From Spirochaetales bacterium (GTDB lineage Bacteria; Spirochaetota; Spirochaetia; DSM-2461), in NCBI GenBank assembly GCA_016936555.1, contig JAFGXR010000053.1, positions 1 through 32,673 on the forward strand: a stretch of 32,673 bases of DNA, given 5' to 3'. The translations under genes and the position numbers were made by a program. Below are positions 1 through 8,708 of this stretch, one piece after another. Numbering within the stretch: position 1 is the stretch's first letter; every line of letters begins with the position of its first letter. The notes beneath the pieces are model-generated. The model was not told the origin of the DNA. It did not search any database and saw nothing but the letters and a program-made list of their open reading frames with translations.

Positions 1-1
1 G

Positions 2-73
2 CGAGGATGGAAACGACTCATTGACCTCGCCGAAGGCTGGGAGCTCGCCCTTAATCCCAAGACTTATGGGTAA
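2..73 (+). pseudogene. Possible 3' end of an ORF cut by the window edge
   Basis: One plus-strand frame is open from the left edge to a TAA at 71-73. It reads as 23 residues that look protein-like, for example RLIDLAEGWELALNP. I do not recognise a family. It could be the tail of a real gene or transposase outside the window, or a chance open frame next to the repeats that follow. Confidence 0.2.
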
Positions 74-280
74 TAGTATGCTCCCACGAGGAGAGGGGGG
101 CTGCTTTTTATGGGTTGCGAATACCTATATATAGAACAATCAAAGAACGCAGATCCTCTGATTTTTATCTTCAATTGAGGGCGGTAGGGGGGAGCCCCTG
201 TTTTCTATGATGGAACAGTAAAACCGGGGATTTCCATATCGAGAGATTCGACATAGGCTTCATTATAACATGACAAATCT

Positions 281-322
281 CCCCTCTCCTCTTTGGGGAG
301 AGGGGTTGGGGGTGAGGGCGGG
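281..322. repeat. CT/GA-rich palindromic intergenic repeat
   Basis: A 9-bp inverted repeat, CCCCTCTCC at 281-289 and GGAGAGGGG at 297-305, is followed by a G-rich tail. Translated, it gives the PSPLWGEGLGVRA string that recurs as a spurious peptide from intergenic repeats in many bacterial genomes. A degenerate copy of the right half lies at 371-402. Further relatives are at about 83-100 and at 580-612, where CCTCTC pairs with GAGAGG. Confidence 0.6.
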
Positions 323-370
323 AAAAAGCCCTCTCATAGTAAAGTTGTGTATAGAGTTTTCACACAGTCT

Positions 371-402
371 GACTGGGAGAAGGGCCGGGGTTGAGGGACG
401 GA
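371..402. repeat. Degenerate second copy of the GA-rich repeat
   Basis: This stretch aligns with 291-322 of the better-preserved copy, sharing the GGGAGA, GGGG and TGAGGG blocks. The left palindrome arm is missing. It directly precedes the transposase-like remnant. Confidence 0.45.
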
Positions 403-428
403 ATGGAATTATTCGACTTTTGCAACAG

Positions 429-521
429 CCCCCTCTCTGTCTCGATGAATTGATTTCCGAGAATCATGTTGTCAGATTTGTTGATATTACAACAGATAAT
501 CATATCGCCGTTGAATCATAG
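429..521 (+). pseudogene. Remnant of an IS1182-type transposase N-terminus
   Basis: The frame from 429 to the stop at 519-521 contains LDELISENHVVRFVD. It resembles the conserved opening of IS1182-family (IS4/IS5-like DDE) transposases, which typically read L-D-E-L-I-P-x-[DN]-H-x-V-R-x-[VI]-[DN] near residue 20. Nothing resembling the catalytic DDE core follows before the stop, so only a short decayed piece remains. The call rests on one motif and could be coincidental. Confidence 0.4.
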
Positions 522-841
522 ATTTCTGACGGACTAACTGGTTCGGGAAGCAGTTTGTAATCCCTTTTGCAGTAGCTTCATTCAGTCCTCTCCCTCCCCG
601 GTCTGAGAGGAGCGTTTCATCATCGGTGCTCAATTACTGGAAAACGCAATTTTATTCCGGTGTTAACAGAACGAAAAGAGTCTGTTCCTCTCTTCTCCTG
701 TTGGACCTGTCAGACACAGAAGCTTCCTGCTCGCCTATTCAGCCGAAGAGGAGGAGGACAGGAGAGCCCTGTATAAAGGGTTGCATTCGATCCTGATCAG
801 GGAGCATTTATTAATAGGATTCCCGGTAATTATCTTAAGCA

Positions 842-873
842 TAAAAAAGCCCGCAACGGTTTGCTGCGGGCTT
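842..873 (-). terminator. Rho-independent terminator of the GH17-like gene
   Basis: A perfect 9-bp stem is formed by AAGCCCGCA at 847-855 and TGCGGGCTT at 865-873, with a 9-base loop. Read on the minus strand, the stem runs into a T-tract complementary to the A-run at 843-848. It sits about 25 bases past the stop codon of the gene at 898-2571. Confidence 0.9.
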
Positions 874-897
874 GTCAATCTCTGATAATTAAAGACT

Positions 898-2571
898 TTA
901 TTCTGTCATATAAACAGCATCGGCCAGGGTGAAGTTTTCTCCGGCTTTGGCTGTGAAGGTCGATCCCGGCTGAGAGTAGATGGCGTAATTGGCCTGTCTG
1001 TCCTTGTCAAAAAGTCCCCATCCGTCATCACCGCCTTTCCAGGGCTCGTCAAATGCCTCGAAATAGAAGATGGCCATGGGCCCTTCCAGCGCGGCTGCTG
1101 CAGGATCGGGGTTGGTACTTCTTTCGGAACCGTATACCCAGTCCACCATGCTGTTGTAGTACATGGCTGCATTGACGGGGTGGGCCCGGTTATACATAAG
1201 GTTTTCGCTGCCGACCATATGTTTCCAGCCGGTTTCTCCGATTACAATGGGAAGAGCCGTCAAGCCGCTGTTGTCCATGGCGGTTCTGACCTGGTTATAT
1301 TCATCTTTGGCTCTGGCGACAGCCCAGTCATTCATGGCTGCGGCTCTTTCCGCTTCAGGTGTGTCCAGGCATTTCCATGTGGGGTCATTGACCAGGGCAT
1401 ATGCCGTGTCCAGGGCCGGATAGGTGTGGATGGCGAGATAGTCGATAACCTGGGCTACCTCGAGAGACCGGGGGGACGCTCCCGTGTAGGGGGAGAAGTT
1501 GTCGTCTGTTGTTACGGGCTGGGTTACATTGGATCTGACGTATTGAACGAATTGTCTGACTGTAGCCGGTGCCGCAGGGGCCCAGGTGTTCCAGTATACC
1601 GTGCACTCATTACCGATACTGATGGCGGTGATGATATCGGCGTAATCACCTGTCGCGAACCCGATGGCCGTATCGGCCTGCAGGATATTTTCTTCGGGGG
1701 CCGAATCCTGTATCCAGACTCCCAGCATGACTTTAAAATCGTCGGGGTAGCTGTTTTTGATGACGTTGAGCGTCCTTCTGGCATGAACCCCTGAGTCATA
1801 AAGCCTTAAAAAGCCGAAACCCGCCTGCTTCAGCAGACCGAGATCCTGAGCGATTTCATCCTCGGAAGGATAGGTCTGGGTATTGGGGCTCTGTCCTTCT
1901 CGGTATCCCGAATAGGAGACGGCCCTGAGGCTCAGTGTCTCGGGACTTACGGCTCTGCGGGTAGAGAATGAATAGGCGGGAACAGGGCCTGGCAGATTGA
2001 TGGTTTCGCTGTGGCCCAGAACGCTGACGGTAATGGAATCGGATCCGCCATCGAGAACCTTGAGCTTTCCATCTGAGTACGCAAAAGCTTCAGGTTCGAA
2101 AGTCAGTCCGTCGTCGTCGGCCAGTACGCTCGTGCTTCCGTCTCCGTGGATCAGCTCTACGGTCAGGGCTACGGAATCTCCAATCTCCAGCGAATCGAAA
2201 TCCGTTCCGTAATCCAGTGAAATTCCCGTTGAATTATCAACGGTGGATACGGAAATGGTCGTTACTTTTCCATCGTATTGTACAACAACCAGAGCTGAAC
2301 CGACCGACATGGCTTTGAGGATTCCGTCGGAGGAAACTTTAACGACTGAGTTATCTGAAAACTCGGCATTGCCGGTCACATTTTCCGTTGTGCCGTCGGA
2401 ATAATTCGCTGTGACGGTAACGGAAACCGAATCGGTTACCTGGAGGCCGCTTATCGACAGCGGGTCGACGGAAATGTTTTTCAACGTTACTGTCGTATCT
2501 GTCGGAGTTGAACAGGAATAGAATAAAATTCCAAGCAGAAGGGCAGACGTGAAGAATAATAACTTTTTCAT
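898..2571 (-). CDS. Lipoprotein with Ig-like domains and a GH17-like beta-1,3-glucanase domain
   Basis: A 557-residue predicted outer-surface or periplasmic glycosidase. Residues 1-20 form a lipoprotein signal with lipobox LFYSC, so Cys20 would be lipidated. Two Ig-like (BIG_2-like) stretches follow at about 30-110 and 115-190. From about residue 213 the protein resembles glycoside hydrolase family 17 and bacterial exo-beta-1,3-glucanase-like proteins. The proposed acid/base is Glu322 in SIGNE and the proposed nucleophile is Glu446 in IVIGETGWK; their spacing and sequence context fit GH17. The product would act on beta-1,3-glucans such as laminarin or callose. The start is supported by AGGAG five bases upstream. 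The gene lies 67 bases after the nearer ROK regulator, is probably read with it, and ends at a strong terminator. The substrate is inferred from the family. Confidence 0.8.
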   Translation of the reverse strand: MKKLLFFTSALLLGILFYSCSTPTDTTVTLKNISVDPLSISGLQVTDSVSVTVTANYSDGTTENVTGNAEFSDNSVVKVSSDGILKAMSVGSALVVVQYDGKVTTISVSTVDNSTGISLDYGTDFDSLEIGDSVALTVELIHGDGSTSVLADDDGLTFEPEAFAYSDGKLKVLDGGSDSITVSVLGHSETINLPGPVPAYSFSTRRAVSPETLSLRAVSYSGYREGQSPNTQTYPSEDEIAQDLGLLKQAGFGFLRLYDSGVHARRTLNVIKNSYPDDFKVMLGVWIQDSAPEENILQADTAIGFATGDYADIITAISIGNECTVYWNTWAPAAPATVRQFVQYVRSNVTQPVTTDDNFSPYTGASPRSLEVAQVIDYLAIHTYPALDTAYALVNDPTWKCLDTPEAERAAAMNDWAVARAKDEYNQVRTAMDNSGLTALPIVIGETGWKHMVGSENLMYNRAHPVNAAMYYNSMVDWVYGSERSTNPDPAAAALEGPMAIFYFEAFDEPWKGGDDGWGLFDKDRQANYAIYSQPGSTFTAKAGENFTLADAVYMTE

Positions 2572-2638
2572 GATTTCTCCTAAAATTAAATTATTGAAAA
2601 ACGCAGGGCAATATGTCCCTTGATAAAATTGAATATGC

Positions 2639-3823
2639 CTAAATACCGGTTCTTATTAATTTCGCCTCCTCGATAGCTTCAAGCAGCTCGATGCCCTTTC
2701 TGATTCCCTTTTCCGGTCGATTGTTCATTTCGGGCACACTGAAGAGATTTTCCAGAAACATGCAGGCCGCTCCATAGGCCACAGCCTGCTCCCCCTGGTT
2801 GGAGCAGTTGATAGAATAGGACATCTGATCCGGATAAGACCAGTTGTTACGGATTTCATGAGTTAACAGAACTTCAATTTCTTCCTTGTATTGCTCAATC
2901 TCGCCGCCGATGACTATATGGTTTATATTGAAAAAATTGATTATCAATGAGATATTCCGGGCCAGTTCACGGAATAGATCAGTCAGATCTTCCGGCTTGG
3001 TTTGAATATTTTCAATTTTTTCATCGGGAAGGGAGAACTGGCTGATGCTCGGTGCATCGCTGAATATGCTCTTGAACTCGCCTGCCGAGTGTTCCGGGCC
3101 ACTGTACACTTTTCCATTGACAACTATTCCGAATCCGATACCTATTCCCGAATAGAAGTTGTGATGATTTTCTACCTCTCTGAATTGGCCCAGCATGTAT
3201 AACATATTGTCCGGTCGATTGCACTTATTCGTGGTAAGTTCACCCCAGCAGCAGCAATTGGCATCATTTTCAATATATATGGGGACGGAAATTTTCGCTT
3301 TGGCCAGATTCTGGAAAGGATAGGACTCGCTTATGCTCATTGGATTCGATTTTTCAACGATACCTTCCTCGCTATTAATAATTCCGCACAAGCCCACGAC
3401 AATTCCGAGAAGGTTGAAGCTTTTTATAAAGGGATCAATGATCTGCAGTATTTCATTGACTATGTCGATCAGCTCTTTCTCGTCGAAATTGATTTTATCT
3501 TTATAGCTGAATATGATTTCGCCCTGAAGATTTATCAGTACGGCATTGAAGGTTTCGGTCTGTATTTCCATTCCCAGTATTGAACCGTAATTTATATTGA
3601 TGCAGAGGGGGACCGGCTTCCGCCCCCCCCGGGGGCTGGCGGTCCCCTCATCGAGAGCCTGGACTATACCCAGGTCTATAAGGCTCGAAACTATTTTCGT
3701 TACCGTGGATTTGTCCATTTGCAGCATCTCGGCTATACGGATTCTGCTTATTCCTTTGTTCAACCAGATGGACCGTAGAGCCTGAGACGCATTTATCTTA
3801 TTTAATTTGCTTTGTGTTGCCAT
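2639..3823 (-). CDS. ROK-family transcriptional regulator, copy 1
   Basis: A 394-residue NagC/XylR-type protein. Residues 10-55 form a winged helix-turn-helix, including AEMLQMDKSTVTKIVS. The remainder is a ROK sugar-kinase-like fold with the ENDAN motif at 185-189 and an HSAGEF segment at 245-250. The usual ROK zinc motif CxCGxxGC is absent: the expected region reads FSDAPSISQFS. Instead, three consecutive cysteines (190-192) directly follow ENDAN. Family members are repressors or activators of carbohydrate genes that respond to sugars. It is a close paralogue of the gene at 4009-5217, with 39 of the first 50 residues identical. The downstream glucanase suggests control of glucan or glucoside use, which is inference. 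Confidence 0.85.
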   Translation of the reverse strand: MATQSKLNKINASQALRSIWLNKGISRIRIAEMLQMDKSTVTKIVSSLIDLGIVQALDEGTASPRGGRKPVPLCININYGSILGMEIQTETFNAVLINLQGEIIFSYKDKINFDEKELIDIVNEILQIIDPFIKSFNLLGIVVGLCGIINSEEGIVEKSNPMSISESYPFQNLAKAKISVPIYIENDANCCCWGELTTNKCNRPDNMLYMLGQFREVENHHNFYSGIGIGFGIVVNGKVYSGPEHSAGEFKSIFSDAPSISQFSLPDEKIENIQTKPEDLTDLFRELARNISLIINFFNINHIVIGGEIEQYKEEIEVLLTHEIRNNWSYPDQMSYSINCSNQGEQAVAYGAACMFLENLFSVPEMNNRPEKGIRKGIELLEAIEEAKLIRTGI

Positions 3824-3880
3824 ATTTTCCCTGAGTATTGATATCGGCTAATTGAGTTGATAGGCGAAACCAACGTAAAT

Positions 3881-3909
3881 ATTTTCACACAGAAAAGTCC
3901 GGTAGTCAA
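3881..3909 (-). promoter_or_regulatory. Candidate promoter for ROK copy 1
   Basis: On the minus strand, TTGACT (3904-3909) is followed after 17 bases by GAAAAT (3881-3886). The -35 is good and the -10 is weak. The same TTGACT/17/GAAAAT arrangement occurs upstream of the chemotaxis gene at 5310-5338. A TTTTC/GAAAA inverted repeat (3882-3896) overlaps the -10. Confidence 0.35.
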
Positions 3910-4008
3910 CCTGTATCTGTCGATGGGGAAGTAAGATGACCTGCGGTTATTATCAGAGGATGCTTACGGGAGGTTCTTCCTCAGGAGAGAATAATTGGTG
4001 AGGATACT

Positions 4009-5217
4009 TCAGATGGGCGTGTAAGAGAAATCCGCTTCGTCCTGTTCTTCCGTATCGAGATCCTTTATGGATTCCAGCAATTCAATACCTTTAAGGAAGG
4101 ACGAGTTGTTGTTCTGGTTCATTTCCGGAACGCCGAAGAGGTTTTGGATAAACAGGCATGCCGCTCCGAAAGCGACGGCTTTTTCTCCCAGATTTGAATT
4201 GCGTACCGAATAGGTCATCTGATCGGGATGGAGCCAGTTTCTCTGGATTTCCTGTGAGAGCATCAGCTCAATCATATCTTTGTATTTTTCTATTTCGCCG
4301 CCAAGGACGACGTGGTTCAGATTGAAGAAATTCATCACCAGAGCTATATTCCTTGTCAGTTCCCTGAAAAGCACAGCCAGGTCTTCCGGTTTCTCCTGTA
4401 TTCCCTTAATGACTTCATCATCGAGAGAGAACTGACTGATTGCCGCCGTGTCGCTGAAAATGCTTTTAAATTCCCCTGCCGAGTATTCCGGGCCGCTGTA
4501 AACCTCGCCGTTCAATACAATTCCGAAACCGAAACCTATTCCCGAATAGTAGGTGTGGTGAGTTTCAACTTCACGGAATTCTCCCAGCATATAGAGCATA
4601 TTCTGGGGGCGGTTTAATCTGTTCGTCGTCAGTTCACCCCAGCAGCAGCAGTTGGCATCATTTTCTATGAATATGGGAACATCGAGCTTATCCTGTACCG
4701 CTTTTGTAAAGTGATAGTCTTTATAAATATTCAGAGGGTTTGATTTCCGGATAATCCCTTCATTGCTGTTTATAATTCCGCTCAAGCCGAGTACAATACC
4801 CAGAACGTCGTGCTTTTCCGCTTCGGGCAGAAGTTCTTCGAGGATATTCCAGAACACCTGTTCGACAGTAGACTCTCCGAAATCCACATCCCTGGAAGAA
4901 TCGAAAAGAATGGAACCGTCGAGATTGATAATGACGGCGTTATAGGAATCGGTCTGGATTTCTATGCCCAGAACACTTCCATAATCGCTGTTTATGCAGA
5001 GAGGAACAGGTTTTCTTCCGCCTTTTATCTTAATATCTTCCTCTTTCATTGTTTTGATGATACCGACGGAGAGGAGGTTGGAGACTATTTTCGTGACGGT
5101 GGATTTGTCCATCTGCAGGACTTTAGCGATTTGTATGCGACTAATTCCTTTATTCAACCAGATGCAACGCAGTACCTGGGATGTGTTAATTTTAAAAAGC
5201 TTGTTTTGAGTTGCCAT
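4009..5217 (-). CDS. ROK-family transcriptional regulator, copy 2
   Basis: A 402-residue ROK regulator with the same plan as its downstream neighbour: N-terminal winged HTH with AKVLQMDKSTVTKIVS, then a kinase-like ROK fold. It keeps ENDAN followed by CCCWGEL and likewise lacks the CxCGxxGC zinc motif. The C-terminal tail differs, being longer and acidic, and paralogue divergence is greatest there. The start is supported by a GGGG-containing SD-like sequence upstream and a good promoter at 5256-5284. It diverges from the chemotaxis receptor gene; the intervening region holds an 18-bp perfect palindrome. Tandem duplication is evident. Effector and targets are unknown. Confidence 0.85.
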   Translation of the reverse strand: MATQNKLFKINTSQVLRCIWLNKGISRIQIAKVLQMDKSTVTKIVSNLLSVGIIKTMKEEDIKIKGGRKPVPLCINSDYGSVLGIEIQTDSYNAVIINLDGSILFDSSRDVDFGESTVEQVFWNILEELLPEAEKHDVLGIVLGLSGIINSNEGIIRKSNPLNIYKDYHFTKAVQDKLDVPIFIENDANCCCWGELTTNRLNRPQNMLYMLGEFREVETHHTYYSGIGFGFGIVLNGEVYSGPEYSAGEFKSIFSDTAAISQFSLDDEVIKGIQEKPEDLAVLFRELTRNIALVMNFFNLNHVVLGGEIEKYKDMIELMLSQEIQRNWLHPDQMTYSVRNSNLGEKAVAFGAACLFIQNLFGVPEMNQNNNSSFLKGIELLESIKDLDTEEQDEADFSYTPI

Positions 5218-5255
5218 ATATCAATCCCCGTGAATAAAAAAGAAATAATCGAACC

Positions 5256-5284
5256 ATATTAAACCAATAAGTTTATTAAAGCAA
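5256..5284 (-). promoter_or_regulatory. Promoter for ROK copy 2
   Basis: On the minus strand, TTGCTT (5279-5284) and TAATAT (5256-5261) are separated by exactly 17 bases, a good sigma-70-type match. The spacer and -10 area contain TTGGTT, a string also present in the arms of the palindrome at 5330-5370, which would be compatible with autoregulation. Confidence 0.6.
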
Positions 5285-5329
5285 CTGCACCAATGGATCA
5301 AAGTGATCGTTGACTTCTTTAAGTTGTCA

Positions 5330-5370
5330 TGAGAAAATGTGTTGGTTGCAAAAACCAACACATTTTCTCA
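5330..5370. promoter_or_regulatory. 18-bp perfect inverted repeat ahead of the chemotaxis gene
   Basis: Arms TGAGAAAATGTGTTGGTT (5330-5347) and its exact complement (5353-5370) flank a 5-base spacer, GCAAA. The repeat lies between divergent genes and ends 18 bases before the ATG at 5389. If the TTGACT/GAAAAT pair at 5310-5338 is the promoter, the palindrome covers the -10 and start point like a repressor operator. If transcription begins further upstream, it would form a strong hairpin just before the SD. It lacks a proper T-run, so termination is less likely. Confidence 0.75.
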
Positions 5371-5388
5371 ATCTTTTACGGAGTCGTT

Positions 5389-7275
5389 ATGACTATCAAA
5401 GCAAAACTTATTTTTATTATTTCCATTTTCGGATTATCGATAATTCTTTCGGGTCTGATTAACCTCTATTCCCAGAAACGCAGTGAATTGATTCAGGAGG
5501 AAGCGGCTCAAATAGAAGCCCTCAATAACAGTATCCTTCATATGCGGCTGGCTCTCGGGCAGGTCGATTATACCGGCTTTAAAATGGCATATCAGCGGTA
5601 CCTTGACGCCGGCGCGGAAGCTGAAGGTTATTATGAAAATATCAAGACTCTTAAGTTGCTGCCCGGCCTGAACGGGAACCTTGGAAAAAATATTGCTACT
5701 GTCCTGAAACTCTATGAAATTTTCACTTCTGAAAAAAAAGTCATGGAAAACCGGTTGCTCGATATGGATAAGATGTTTGATAAACTTTACGGCAAAGCGT
5801 CGGATCTGAGCGTACAGCCGAATCTCTGGAATTCCAGTTTATTCGCCACCAATAAAGAATCAGATTATTATAAGATGACAGTGGCTCAGATAGGGCAGGT
5901 CATAACAGCTATGGGACCTTTGGATCAGGTTTTCGACCGTTATGAGAATTCCATGGCCGACCGGCTTTCCCAGATCAGCCGGGAGGTGATTCTTATTGAA
6001 AAAAAAGCCTTTTGGATTGGAATTCTGACAATGGTTGTATTTTTCCTTATCGCGGTCGTTATTTCCCTTTTTATCGGTTTCGGAATTGCCAGGTCCACGA
6101 AGGGGATCGCCGAGTCTATCGGCTTGATGGTTCAGAAAGATCTTTCCCGGCAGATAAAAATCAGAAGCCGCGATGAGATGAAGAGATTGTCCGATGATCT
6201 CAATGAATTGCGGATCATACTTGTATCCATTCTTCAGGCAATGAGCCGCATAGGGGAGGAAAACAGCGAAATTACTCAGCTCCTGTCCTCTTCATCGCAG
6301 GAAACTCTCGCCTCGTCGATACAAATCAAGGCCAATATCGGTTCTATCGATGCTCTGACGGAAAAACTCAATGATCTGATGCTGTTGTTCGGACGGAATA
6401 TGATTGATATGGAATCGGTCCTTGGTGATTTGATATTCAAAATATCAGGATTGTCCGGAATAGCCGGAATGACTTCACAATCGGTCCTTGAAATGAATCA
6501 ACATATGACTTCCGTCAGTGAAAAAGCGGAACGGATGAACCGTTTGGAAGAGTGGCTGGTCAAATCGTCGGTAAAAGGGAGGGAGAAGATCACTCTGGTC
6601 CAGGAACAGGTGAGCGTCGTTAACAACTATGTTAAAGATATCGAGTCCATAGCGGGAATTATTCAGGGAATCGCGGCTCAGACAAATCTTCTGGCTATGA
6701 ACGCCGCCATTGAAGCGGCTCATGCCGGTTCCTATGGCAGAGGCTTCGCTGTTGTGGCCGATGAGATTAGAAAACTCTCCGAAGCCTCCAGTTCCAATTC
6801 CAAAAAAATCAGCCAGACCATTAAAGAGGTAACATTGAAGATCGTCGGAACTTCTGAGGTGACCTCCAGTGCTTCAGACTCTTTTGCTGATATTGAAAAT
6901 GCTATTGCTAATGCCGGTACGGCCTTTGGCGAAATCAAAGAGACAACCGGTAATATGCGACAGGCCGGGGATCTTGTTACTTCGGCTATGGATAATCTTG
7001 CGGAGATCTCCCGTGAGCTTAAAGAGAGAAGTCATATAATCGGATCCAATATCCGGAGTCTCAAGGAGCGGGTCGGTGAAATCTCCCAGCTCACAACGGA
7101 AGTTTCTTCCGGTTCATCGGAGGTGACAAGCGGGATAGGCGAAATAACGTTGTCTATGGAGGAACTGAACAGCACTGCTGATAAAATCTCCAGAATAAAT
7201 GAGAGAATTAATTCTCAGGTGAGATCTTTTATCCTGAAAGAGGATGAATCCCTCGAAACAGTCAGCAGTCTGTAA
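5389..7275 (+). CDS. Methyl-accepting chemotaxis protein
   Basis: A 628-residue transmembrane chemoreceptor. The start is placed at ATG 5389, preceded by GGAG. An upstream in-frame ATG at 5329 would translate through the palindrome and is unlikely. TM1 spans about residues 5-27, an extracytoplasmic helical sensor region runs to about 207, and TM2 spans about 208-234. A HAMP linker follows, then a long coiled-coil signalling domain whose tip reads [20 protein letters not shown], with [11 protein letters not shown] after it, the hallmark CheA/CheW-binding hairpin. No sensory fold such as Cache is obvious, and the size fits a four-helix bundle. The ligand is unknown. The divergent ROK genes hint at carbohydrate sensing. 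Confidence 0.93.
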   Translation: MTIKAKLIFIISIFGLSIILSGLINLYSQKRSELIQEEAAQIEALNNSILHMRLALGQVDYTGFKMAYQRYLDAGAEAEGYYENIKTLKLLPGLNGNLGKNIATVLKLYEIFTSEKKVMENRLLDMDKMFDKLYGKASDLSVQPNLWNSSLFATNKESDYYKMTVAQIGQVITAMGPLDQVFDRYENSMADRLSQISREVILIEKKAFWIGILTMVVFFLIAVVISLFIGFGIARSTKGIAESIGLMVQKDLSRQIKIRSRDEMKRLSDDLNELRIILVSILQAMSRIGEENSEITQLLSSSSQETLASSIQIKANIGSIDALTEKLNDLMLLFGRNMIDMESVLGDLIFKISGLSGIAGMTSQSVLEMNQHMTSVSEKAERMNRLEEWLVKSSVKGREKITLVQEQVSVVNNYVKDIESIAGIIQGIAAQTNLLAMNAAIEAAHAGSYGRGFAVVADEIRKLSEASSSNSKKISQTIKEVTLKIVGTSEVTSSASDSFADIENAIANAGTAFGEIKETTGNMRQAGDLVTSAMDNLAEISRELKERSHIIGSNIRSLKERVGEISQLTTEVSSGSSEVTSGIGEITLSMEELNSTADKISRINERINSQVRSFILKEDESLETVSSL

Positions 7276-7328
7276 ACGGATTGTGATTTGAATAATTATC
7301 AAACTAAATTAATTGTACAGGAGAGAAA

Positions 7329-8666
7329 ATGAAAAAGTTCAAACTGACCGGTCATGCCGGTCTTGTATTATCTTTGTTTGCCATCTGCGCTTTTCTGCTC
7401 ATTCCGGCGGGTTGTACCACATCTGTAGAAGCTGTGGATCCGGCCGTTTCCGCTCCTTCTGCCGATTCCGGCGAAGGAATTCTTGACGGGGTGAAACTGT
7501 GGACGCTTCCCGATGCGCCCGACGGTTCCAAACCGGATCAGAGCTGGCTCGCCGTAGGGTCGGATCCCGAGGGAAACATCTACATTTCCGGGCACGACCA
7601 TGTATCCAATTCCATGCTCTATATGCTCGATGCCCGTGATGGTGTTCTCCGGTGGGTCGGCGATGCAAGAGAGGCTTCAACAAGGGCTGATAACTGGGAA
7701 TCCGGAGAGACTGCGGAGAAATTCCACACACGTCCTACCTATTTTGACGGACGTGTTTATGTAGCAACCCTTGACAAATCGAGCCTGGACAATGCTTTTC
7801 AGTCGACAAGAGGATTCCACTGGTATGCCTATGATCAGGTGAATCAGGAGTTTATCGATCTGAGCGCCGATGAACCTTCAGGTGTCGGAGCCGAGACACT
7901 TCAGATCGTTACCATACAGGTCGATCCTGTTTCCCGAACCATTTACGGAATGTCTATTCCGGAGAACAAGCTCGTCGCCTATGATATTGACGGGGGAACG
8001 ACTACGGTTCTGGGCAAGCCTGCTTCGTGGACAGGCTATTTTTACAGCAATCGCTTTATGTGGGTCGATTCCAGAGGCCGGCTCTATTTTACCGGCGGAA
8101 CGGAAAGGTCTCAATGGAATATGGGAGAACCGGAAGACCTTTTGGACCATGTGTGGTTTTATGATCCCGCAACAGGATTCGGAGAAACGGATTTCAGTCT
8201 TCAGGGCGCGTATGCAATCGAAGTAGGCCAGTGGGACAAGTATCATGAGCACCTCTATGCGAGCGATGATCTGGGCCATATCTACCGTTTCACTGATGAA
8301 AATGCCTCATGGGAATATCTCGGTAGACCCGGTTTCTACGAAGGTGAAGACAATCATTATAACAATAACAAAGTCTGGGTTTTCAATCTCTCCGATGAAA
8401 CAGGTAAGATCTATCTCGGCAGAAGCGATAACCGTGATTATTCCAATGAGATATGGGAATACGATATTGCCAGCGGCAGCTCATTTATGCTCTGCACGAT
8501 CGATGAGCTGGATGAAGCCGCGAGCCGCGAGGCTTTTATTACCGGTTATGATACCTGGGATGATAAAGGATTCTTTTATATCTCGGTATTTTCCATGTAT
8601 GATTTCCAGAATGTATTGCTGATGGGCATCAATCCTGAAAAGATCAAAGCTGCAAAAGGCTTATAA
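7329..8666 (+). CDS. Beta-propeller-like lipoprotein of unknown function
   Basis: A 445-residue lipoprotein. The signal ends in lipobox PAGC with Cys29 as the lipidation site, and the start is supported by AGGAGA six to ten bases upstream. The mature part carries repeated units such as DPEGNIYISG, DGRVYVATL, DSRGRLYFTGG and DLGHIYRFTD, which look like blades of a WD40/YVTN/SMP-30-like beta-propeller. There is no catalytic motif I recognise. It follows the chemotaxis gene by 53 bases in the same direction, so it could supply a periplasmic ligand-binding function for that receptor. This link is inference. Confidence 0.65.
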   Translation: MKKFKLTGHAGLVLSLFAICAFLLIPAGCTTSVEAVDPAVSAPSADSGEGILDGVKLWTLPDAPDGSKPDQSWLAVGSDPEGNIYISGHDHVSNSMLYMLDARDGVLRWVGDAREASTRADNWESGETAEKFHTRPTYFDGRVYVATLDKSSLDNAFQSTRGFHWYAYDQVNQEFIDLSADEPSGVGAETLQIVTIQVDPVSRTIYGMSIPENKLVAYDIDGGTTTVLGKPASWTGYFYSNRFMWVDSRGRLYFTGGTERSQWNMGEPEDLLDHVWFYDPATGFGETDFSLQGAYAIEVGQWDKYHEHLYASDDLGHIYRFTDENASWEYLGRPGFYEGEDNHYNNNKVWVFNLSDETGKIYLGRSDNRDYSNEIWEYDIASGSSFMLCTIDELDEAASREAFITGYDTWDDKGFFYISVFSMYDFQNVLLMGINPEKIKAAKGL

Positions 8667-8708
8667 ACCGGACAATATAATTTGATTTTATAGGCTCCGT
8701 ATCCGAAA

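Larger units (their letters stand above)
1..897. other. Non-coding left flank with repeat and transposon debris
   Basis: No convincing intact gene is visible here. The stretch holds several CT/GA-rich palindromic repeat pieces (about 83-100, 281-322, 371-402 and 580-612), a probable transposase remnant (429-521), and at its right end the terminator of the minus-strand gene beginning at 2571. An 83-codon plus-strand frame at 270-521 is probably not a gene: its first part is a translation of the repeat and its last part is the transposase remnant. Confidence 0.6.

Noticed and set aside
270-521. An 83-codon plus-strand ORF treated as a gene
   Set aside because: The first part is the translated palindromic repeat and the last part a transposase remnant; no SD is present.
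5330-5370. The palindrome as a Rho-independent terminator
   Set aside because: It lies between divergent genes, is AT-rich, and is followed by only a short T-run before an SD.
5329-5388. Upstream ATG start of the chemoreceptor
   Set aside because: It would place the start inside the palindrome and add residues ahead of TM1; ATG 5389 has a proper SD and normal MCP architecture.
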